A DNA stretch of 12,252 nt from JAGOZV01 sp964346445. GTDB lineage: Bacteria; Patescibacteriota; Saccharimonadia; Saccharimonadales; Saccharimonadaceae. Below the pieces are notes generated by a model. It saw only the letters and a program-made list of their open reading frames with translations. It did no database searches and was not told the DNA's origin. The DNA lies in the NCBI GenBank assembly GCA_964346445.1, contig CAYFUI010000019.1, forward strand, positions 1 to 12,252, in the 5' to 3' direction. Shown piece by piece: positions 10,813 to 12,252 of this stretch; positions within the stretch are counted from its first letter, which is position 1, and the number at the start of each line of letters is the position of its first letter. The position numbers and the translations under genes were made by a program.

Positions 10813-12225
10813 ATGAATTGGAAAACAATATTTCGTTCGCTAAAGAATAAAGATATGCAAAAGCGCTTATTAATTGTGCTTGGCATTATAATTGTTTATC
10901 GTTTCTTAGCTTTTGTGCCAGTACCCTTAACCGAGCCAACCAAACTTAAAGAAGTGGTAGATAGCCTTATTAACAGTACCGACCTAGGTGGTATTATGGG
11001 AATGCTCTCCGGGGGCGCCCTGTCTAGCTTCTCAATCATTTTAGTAGGGCTTAGCCCCTTTATTACGGCCTCCATCATTAGCCAATTAATTACACGCGCC
11101 ATCCCTAAGCTAGAAGAGCTTAATAAAGACGGAGAAACTGGGCGACGTAAAATTAACCAATGGGTTAGGATAGCTACAGTTCCTTTAGCCATTCTTCAGT
11201 CTATCGCTTTTATTTTCATCTTAAGGCAAACGGTGCTTGCCACTAATACTACAGCCCTTGAAGCAGCCACTCCTACCGAATGGATTGTAGCTGTTACTGC
11301 CATGGCCACAGGCTCTGTCCTGTTAATGTGGCTAGGCGAATTAATTACCGAGCAGGGCATTGGAAATGGTATTAGCTTCCTAATTTTTGGGGGTATTATA
11401 AGCCAATTGCCCGCTACTCTTGCTACACTTTGGCAGGCCCTCTTAGACACCAGTGGCGGTGCCCTTAGTGTGTTTGGTTGGTTTACACTGCCAGTTAACC
11501 CAACCATTTTCGGTCTAATAGTAGTTATTAGCCTGGTTATGCTGGGCGTTCTTTATTACCTTGTTAAAATTAATGAAGCGCAGCGCATTATTACCATAAA
11601 CTACGCTAAACGTGTTCATGGCAATAGTAATTACGGTGGCGTCAAGAGCATCTTGCCCATTAAGCTAATTGGCGCCGGTGTTATTCCAATCATTTTTGCT
11701 GTTTCTTTCTTAGCGCTTCCAGCATTTATTGGTCAGGTGCTTAAATCTACAGGCAACCCGTCTTTTCAACCGCTTGCCGATAACCTGGTTGCATGGTTCC
11801 AAACGCCGAACCCTGGCACCTTTACTGGTAATACCGCTGAAGCCTTCATTTACCCAGTAATTTACTTCTTGCTTGTTATCCTGTTTACATACTTTTACAC
11901 TGGCATTGTCTTTAACTCTGCCGAGATTGCCGAGAACCTGCAAAAACAAGGTGGTTTTATTGAAGGGGTACGGCCAGGCAAAGCTACCGAACGCTATCTT
12001 TCCACCATCGTCAACCGCCTCACACTATTTGGCGCCTTGTCGCTTGGTGTTATTGCAATTATGCCATTTATTGGTGAATACCTGTTGTTTAATATAACTG
12101 GGATTACCGGCTTTAACCTTTCTTTGGGTGGTACCGGTATTTTAATTGTAGTTTCTGTAGCCTTAGAGTCGCTACGTCAACTAAACTCGCGTGCTTTAAT
12201 GGTTACGTACGACGATTACCAATAA
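10813..12225 (+). CDS. secY: Preprotein translocase subunit SecY
   Basis: The protein has 470 residues, slightly longer than E. coli (443). It is the channel of the Sec translocon in the cytoplasmic membrane, working with SecE, SecA and membrane-targeted ribosomes. Ten hydrophobic segments are visible, roughly at 18-37, 72-92, 118-140, 157-176, 186-208, 231-253, 283-305, 346-371, 396-418 and 430-452. The plug region (GGIMGMLSGGALSSFSIILV, 59-78) and the conserved GELITEQGIGNGIS (175-188) are present. The C5 loop has GFIEGVRPGKATERYL with the invariant Arg (Arg387) needed for SecA and ribosome contact. The C-terminus (LRQLNSRALMVTYDDYQ) is the usual type. The 100-nt gap from rplO and a weak ribosome site (GAAAG just before the ATG) suggest separate, lower expression than the ribosomal genes. 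Confidence 0.97.
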   Translation: MNWKTIFRSLKNKDMQKRLLIVLGIIIVYRFLAFVPVPLTEPTKLKEVVDSLINSTDLGGIMGMLSGGALSSFSIILVGLSPFITASIISQLITRAIPKLEELNKDGETGRRKINQWVRIATVPLAILQSIAFIFILRQTVLATNTTALEAATPTEWIVAVTAMATGSVLLMWLGELITEQGIGNGISFLIFGGIISQLPATLATLWQALLDTSGGALSVFGWFTLPVNPTIFGLIVVISLVMLGVLYYLVKINEAQRIITINYAKRVHGNSNYGGVKSILPIKLIGAGVIPIIFAVSFLALPAFIGQVLKSTGNPSFQPLADNLVAWFQTPNPGTFTGNTAEAFIYPVIYFLLVILFTYFYTGIVFNSAEIAENLQKQGGFIEGVRPGKATERYLSTIVNRLTLFGALSLGVIAIMPFIGEYLLFNITGITGFNLSLGGTGILIVVSVALESLRQLNSRALMVTYDDYQ

Positions 12226-12252
12226 TTTTTGTTAACAAGTTTGCTATTTAGC

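Noticed and set aside
1..12252. UGA recoding (genetic code 25 or 4)
   Set aside because: No gene has an in-frame TGA, and all families end at their expected positions with TAA or TAG.
1..12252. tRNA, rRNA, CRISPR array, insertion sequence or phage elements
   Set aside because: No cloverleaf, spaced direct repeats, transposase motifs or terminal inverted repeats were seen.
12226..12252. Signals after secY (palindrome TTGTTAACAA near 12230-12239)
   Set aside because: Only 27 bases remain and the palindrome is short and A/T-rich; too little to call.

Overview
The window comes from a small-genome bacterium of the Candidate Phyla Radiation (Patescibacteria), most likely Candidatus Saccharibacteria (TM7) or a close relative. 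Three things support this: a spc-type ribosomal protein block without rpmD (uL30), whose loss is a published hallmark of the radiation; a Cys-containing FISUMP-type surface protein of a kind abundant in these organisms; and an Ala/Lys/Pro-repeat membrane protein. All genes read with the standard code. UGA is neither a sense codon nor a terminator in any of the 22 genes, which argues against the UGA-recoding phyla (Absconditabacteria, Gracilibacteria). The phylum call is inference, without a phylogeny.

Left part (1-2085), accessory: the 3' end of a FISUMP-like surface protein gene faces a reverse-strand gene for a Lys/Ala/Pro-rich protein with one membrane helix. The two share a 12-bp-stem bidirectional terminator. 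A divergent pair of promoters around 948-1026 serves the reverse gene and a forward gene for a helical protein of about 335 residues that I cannot identify.

Middle (2086-2317): a strong promoter (TTGTCA-17-TAATAT) and a leader of about 185 nt with palindromes and hairpins precede the ribosomal block. No rpsJ (S10) lies upstream; the block starts at rplC.

Ribosomal block (2318-10712): L3-L4-L23-L2-S19-L22-S3-L16-S17-L14-L24-L5-S14-S8-L6-L18-S5-L15, the fused S10 and spc operon order with rpsJ, rpmC (L29) and rpmD (L30) missing. Genes are packed with 0-3 nt gaps. Seven junctions are TAATG overlaps, and L16/S17 overlap by 8 nt exactly where L29 should be. The Shine-Dalgarno for each next gene lies inside the previous coding sequence and imposes a recurring C-terminus (K-E-T/N/D-K-stop). 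L24 is short, L22 and L23 carry extra C-terminal tails and L29 is absent, so all four proteins around the nascent-chain exit deviate from the textbook form.

Right part (10713-12252): secY, normally welded to rplO, is separated by a 100-nt spacer holding an 11-bp-stem hairpin with a TATAAT in its loop. SecY is full length. Functionally the window supplies most of the 50S exit-side and 30S head proteins together with the translocon that receives the nascent chain.

The block is largely ordinary core biology. The points worth a second look are the reduced exit-port set, the leader upstream of rplC, the detached secY and the SD-imposed C-termini. I see no clear new defence, mobile or metabolic system.
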